Shown here one piece after another: positions 61,301-64,000 of a stretch of 64,000 nucleotides of DNA; position 1 is the stretch's first letter, and the number at the start of each line of letters is the position of its first letter. The notes under the pieces were generated by a model that saw only the letters and a list, made by a program, of their open reading frames with translations, searched no databases and was not told where the DNA came from. A program made the position numbers and the translations under genes. Source of the DNA: Clostridia bacterium (GTDB lineage Bacteria > Bacillota > Clostridia > Oscillospirales > Acutalibacteraceae); assembly GCA_017399405.1 (NCBI GenBank), contig JAFQCT010000004.1:110968-174967 (forward strand), written 5' to 3'.

Positions 61301-64000
61301 ACGTTTGATGTTGCTAATGGAGAAACTGCACGAATATTAGTGGGCTTTAGTTATGGCTCACTTAACGGAGCAGGTACAGCTTGGTTTGATGACTTCCAAC
61401 TTGAAAAGAGTGCAGGACCAAGCAGTTACAATCTTCTTGATAACTCAGGATTTACAAACGGTAAAAATGATTGGTCAAACTCTGCAACACTTACAACAAT
61501 TAACGATTTAGCAGGATTTTCAAAAGCTATTTCAAAAGTTGGCTCACCAACTGAACAATGGCTTGGACTTTCACAGTTTGTTTACCCAATCAACGGTAAA
61601 AAAGGTGATGTTTTCAGCATTGGCTCGTGGATTAAAGCTGATTCAGCCCCTATAAATGACCTGAAAAAAGATGATACATATAGTCCACGCTTTGCACTTG
61701 CTTTGCATTTCTATAACAGTTCGGGTACTTGCATCGGTACTGAAGAGCTCAAAGTAAACGATGACCTTAACACATGGCAGTTTGTTTCCGGTAAGGTAAT
61801 TGCACCTGCAGATTACAGTTATTGTTGCTTTGAAGTTATCTATTATAGCAATGTCAATACCGTTATGATGACGGGTGGATTCTGCTATCGTGAAGAATTC
61901 GGTCAAACTTACGATTATGATGAAAATGGTAATGTGGCATCTGTTGTGGATATTTCAAACTCAAAGTCAAGCTTTGCATTTAAGGGCGACCAGATGGCAA
62001 AAATGTTTAACCCATCAGGTAGTGAGTATTTTTACAGCTATGCATATAACGAAAGTGATTTGGCTGAAGCCGTTTCAACAGACGGTCAGCGTTATTCCTT
62101 TACTTATGACGATAAAGGTAATGTAACCTCATCAAAAATCGAGGCAGATAAACCTGCACTAACAATTGAAGCAGGCAAACATTATATTATTCGTAATGCT
62201 GAATCCGGTAATGTAATTGATAACGGACAAACTGTTGGTAAAGTACATAACTGGCGATACAGAAAAGGTAATACCAATCAAATCTGGCTTGTTGAATCAG
62301 CAGGCGAAACTGGTGTTTACTACCTTAAGAGTATTCGTGAAAATGGCTTTTATATGGCTGTTGAAAACAACTCAACTGATAATAACGCAAGTGTTATAAG
62401 TACATCTACTGCACCGTCAGGCAACGCGTATAAATTCAAAATCCAGTCAAATGGTGACGGTACATTCACTATTCTTACGAAATCAAGTAGCTACTCAAAG
62501 TGCGTTGACGGTCAGCCAAATGATAGCAAGGATTATAGCGACAAAGTTAAAATTCTTCAATGCACAAAGAATACTGATGACGATAGTCAGCGTTGGTATT
62601 TCTACCCTGACATTACAACTGCAAGCGGTGCAACACAGCAGGATTATATCTACACCTCTGCAACTTATACAGACAACAAAAACTTTGTCAGCACAATGAC
62701 CGACCAACGTGGTAATGTAACCGCATACAATTACGACCAAAATAAAGGCACATTAACATCAGTTACTGACGCTAAAAACAACACAACAAGTTATGTGTAT
62801 AATGCAAACACAAACGCATTACAATCAGTAACTTCAGGCGGAATGACAAACAGTTATAACTATGTTAACGACCGTTTAACTGAAATTATTGTTAATGGTG
62901 GCACTCGTTATAAGTTCCTTTATGACGCTTTCGGCAGAACAACTGCTACACAGGTTGGTAATGGTACAACATATACAAATCTGTCAACGCTTGAGTACAA
63001 CAATAAAGGTTTGCTCTCAAAACAGACCTATGGCAACCAAGATTACATAGAATTTGAATATGATAATCTTGACAGATTGGTAAATAAGTCATATAATGGA
63101 AGTAACATAGATAAGGTTCAGTATTTCTATGGTGCAGATGGCAATATAGCACGCACTACTGACTATTCAACAAATACTGATACAAAATATGTTTACGACC
63201 TTGCTGGTAGACTTGTCAGCACAAGAGATTACACAAACGGTACATCTGAACACTTAGGTCTAAAATCCTTTGTTGAGTACACTTATGCCGATAAAACCAA
63301 TTACCTTACAGGCATTAAGCATTTTAATGCTTTAGGTACACAGAATATCGGCTACCGTTACGGCAATATGTCTAATGGCGAAATGCCTGATGTAATCTAT
63401 GGTGTAACTTGGAACGGTAACAATGTTCTTAATTATACTTACGATAGTTTAGGCAGACTTACAAACAAATCAACACCACTTACAAGTGAAAATGCTACTG
63501 TAGATAACATTAACACAACATATGAGTATTATGATGTTGATGATACCAAGACAACAACTCTGCTTAAATCTATTACAACTTTAGATGTTCCGTATGTTTA
63601 TGAGTATGACCAGCTTGGCAACATTACTTCAATAGGGTTTAATGGTGGTACTCCAAGCACTTATGAGTATGATGAATTAAATCAGCTTGTTCGTGAAAAC
63701 TCTAAAGTTGAAAACAAAACATATACATATGAATATGTAAACGGTAATATTAAATATAAGCACGAGTATGCTTATACTACAGGCACACTCCCTGCAACTC
63801 CAAGAAAGAGCATTGAATATCATTATAATGACAGTAGTTGGAGTGATGTGCTTACAGGCATAAGTGAGGTTACTTATACAAACAGTAACACCTCAACTGC
63901 AAGTGCATATTCACTTAACGGTGCAACTAACGAATCGTCCGAAACAGATACAATTGAGTTTGACGCCCTCGCACAATCCCTCTTGGGTAACAACTACAGA
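58370..64000 (+). CDS. Giant secreted RHS/YD-repeat protein with DNRLRE, carbohydrate-binding-like and ricin-type lectin domains (3' end outside window)
   Basis: The frame is open for 1877 codons to the window edge, from the ATG after AAGGAGG. It has a signal peptide (cut near ADA33), an acidic lead, and a DNRLRE-like beta domain (about 345-475). A first RHS/YD segment (about 640-850) and two jelly-roll, CBM-like modules (about 867-1013 and 1022-1173) follow. After more YD repeats there is a ricin-type beta-trefoil lectin (about 1265-1413; NQIWLVES and DDSQRWYF are QxW-like motifs). A long YD-repeat block follows (FLYDAFGR, FEYDNLDR, YVYDLAGR, YTYDSLGR, YEYDQLGN). The RHS shell usually encloses a variable C-terminal toxin or effector, which lies beyond the window. 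Confidence 0.9.
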   Translation, partial: MKKGIKLACKILSVFLAVLLVIQIAPMQIIADAYHEATIDENTENTLGVNLDDIDTTESEAEILAEETSKREQYVKHFRMSDGSYRATQYEVPVHFMQDGEWTDYDNTLVEVDANTEDGESASNKDLTNTLADYSVRLSKKTNGKKFVRIEKDGYKLSWYYTKANKVTAQITEITDDGDETTLEKLSSQVVYKNVYKDTDFEYIIGSEGLKENIILNSDNTQTEFIAEYKANGLTPVQVNDKTIELQAEDGTVVYTINAPYMTDANMEYSDGITLTLSNIKNNKFTVTTTLDEDWLNDNDRVYPVIVDPVIKTEQIAADMASAFVGSLYPTRNYYTYGLSHNGADSGSMYVGNISGYGQTESYLKFSNLPTLGVADKVVNAVGFVYMYKCENGMQVDIKRITSSWTTETVTWKTKPTVAPTITDYKYISAGANNMAFNFEITDLVRGWYSGEYANYGVSFSTTKTSSAKVWMLNSLFNEGGRDDARPILYVDYRNMSGYEDYWSYTGLSAGRNGAVSVNNFNGNAVFSQPITMGDGGNLMPVALSLVYNSNGSNASYTFMGSKIKTNYHISMHVNNVANVEECYKYYMDDADGTRHWFYFEKDEDGNYPTSAKDEDGLGYTIYELADNPDSLCPNAKFKITDKDDNKMYFTAKGYLMQITDSNGNSAKITYENTDNGWRMKSIEDGAERFYTFNYADADNPILCTSITDPSGRVTSFTYTNNCMTAITFPDGKQITFNYGNYLIKKINHFDGTRAQIVYDSTSQRRVTNINWGTSDTNLLESYSFTYKQNETTITERVSAEESRTYTYQFNNFGQTTGIVSNEDGKAQYFDYTEPTEKDSPNANKLISQSKVIHSVTNYVVNSDVEDALSGTYSITKPSTATTSTVTLDTTKGNLTKNSIKVYKPADSTDYVYVYQNFTNLPAGTYTFSCYVNTYGITATGKGVHVGYRVLDTNGTITKNGATEPIMSTDGWERMSVTFDVANGETARILVGFSYGSLNGAGTAWFDDFQLEKSAGPSSYNLLDNSGFTNGKNDWSNSATLTTINDLAGFSKAISKVGSPTEQWLGLSQFVYPINGKKGDVFSIGSWIKADSAPINDLKKDDTYSPRFALALHFYNSSGTCIGTEELKVNDDLNTWQFVSGKVIAPADYSYCCFEVIYYSNVNTVMMTGGFCYREEFGQTYDYDENGNVASVVDISNSKSSFAFKGDQMAKMFNPSGSEYFYSYAYNESDLAEAVSTDGQRYSFTYDDKGNVTSSKIEADKPALTIEAGKHYIIRNAESGNVIDNGQTVGKVHNWRYRKGNTNQIWLVESAGETGVYYLKSIRENGFYMAVENNSTDNNASVISTSTAPSGNAYKFKIQSNGDGTFTILTKSSSYSKCVDGQPNDSKDYSDKVKILQCTKNTDDDSQRWYFYPDITTASGATQQDYIYTSATYTDNKNFVSTMTDQRGNVTAYNYDQNKGTLTSVTDAKNNTTSYVYNANTNALQSVTSGGMTNSYNYVNDRLTEIIVNGGTRYKFLYDAFGRTTATQVGNGTTYTNLSTLEYNNKGLLSKQTYGNQDYIEFEYDNLDRLVNKSYNGSNIDKVQYFYGADGNIARTTDYSTNTDTKYVYDLAGRLVSTRDYTNGTSEHLGLKSFVEYTYADKTNYLTGIKHFNALGTQNIGYRYGNMSNGEMPDVIYGVTWNGNNVLNYTYDSLGRLTNKSTPLTSENATVDNINTTYEYYDVDDTKTTTLLKSITTLDVPYVYEYDQLGNITSIGFNGGTPSTYEYDELNQLVRENSKVENKTYTYEYVNGNIKYKHEYAYTTGTLPATPRKSIEYHYNDSSWSDVLTGISEVTYTNSNTSTASAYSLNGATNESSETDTIEFDALAQSLLGNNYR

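Larger units (their letters stand above)
52069..64000. mobile_element. Integrative element beside tRNA-Lys (far end outside window)
   Basis: A tyrosine integrase lies 112 bases after tRNA-Lys in the inward orientation typical of tRNA-targeted islands. It is followed by an excisionase-like gene, a phage-type regulator, and AT-rich genes of unknown function with terminator-rich leaders. No copy of the tRNA 3' end is seen further right, so the other attachment site is beyond 64000 or unrecognised. Whether the RHS gene belongs to the element cannot be settled. No relaxase or type IV secretion gene is recognised in the visible part. Confidence 0.6.

Noticed and set aside
58611-63152. Many small open frames on both strands within the last 5 kb
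   Set aside because: All lie inside one continuous 1877-codon RHS frame that runs off the window.

Overview
ORGANISM. The window reads as a low-GC, spore-forming Firmicute of the class Clostridia, probably a gut member of Oscillospirales/Eubacteriales. The reasons are the gerA/gerB/gerC-type germinant receptor operon, the AT-rich codon use, strong AGGAGG-type ribosome binding sites with some GTG and TTG starts, the Firmicutes-like rpoBC and str operons, a divergent type IIA topoisomerase pair, and intergenic palindromes of the GTAGGGGCGA...TCGCCC type. This placement is inference; no species is claimed.

LAYOUT. 0-2.7 kb: end of a gerA-type gene, then gerB and gerC. 2.6-5.8 kb: a membrane c-di-GMP phosphodiesterase and a small anchored protein, both on the minus strand. 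5.9-17.8 kb: a glycan and sugar-phosphate block with a phosphohexomutase, a lone NifU domain, a GH38 alpha-mannosidase and a membrane-anchored GDPD on plus; and a GH38 alpha-mannosidase, a GPH-type symporter, a zinc-ribbon membrane protein and nagB on minus. 17.9-20.1 kb: a membrane-anchored GH51-like protein that has lost its catalytic nucleophile. 20.3-24.1 kb: a YtrA-type GntR repressor with an ABC transporter. 24.1-28.5 kb (minus): a DUF815 AAA+ ATPase and LacZ. 28.5-36.1 kb: rpoB-rpoC. 36.2-41.0 kb: a small XRE regulator and a LicD / SDR-LicD fusion / 2-hydroxyacid dehydrogenase / IspD-like cassette lying between rpoC and rpsL. 41.0-45.6 kb: rpsL-rpsG-fusA-tuf. 45.7-51.4 kb: a DUF896 protein, the topoisomerase B and A subunits and a YfjL-like protein. 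51.6-52.07 kb: secG and tRNA-Lys(TTT). 52.07 kb to the end: an integrative element next to tRNA-Lys, with integrase, excisionase, regulators, unknown genes with terminator-studded leaders, and a giant secreted RHS/YD-repeat protein running off the window.

HOW IT FITS TOGETHER. The alpha-mannosidases, sugar symporter, NagB, phosphohexomutase and beta-galactosidase suggest harvest of mannose/GlcNAc/galactose-containing glycans. The LicD/IspD cassette looks like a machine that makes a CDP-activated polyol (or related alcohol) and transfers its phosphate ester to a surface glycan. Its parts parallel the animal ISPD-fukutin/FKRP pathway, and it is the best candidate here for an undescribed biochemical system. 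On the island, several genes have intrinsic terminators in their 5' leaders. The one at 57.83-58.2 kb has a near-consensus promoter, two strong terminators, mini-ORFs and a third, switchable terminator, so antitermination or attenuation may control the element.
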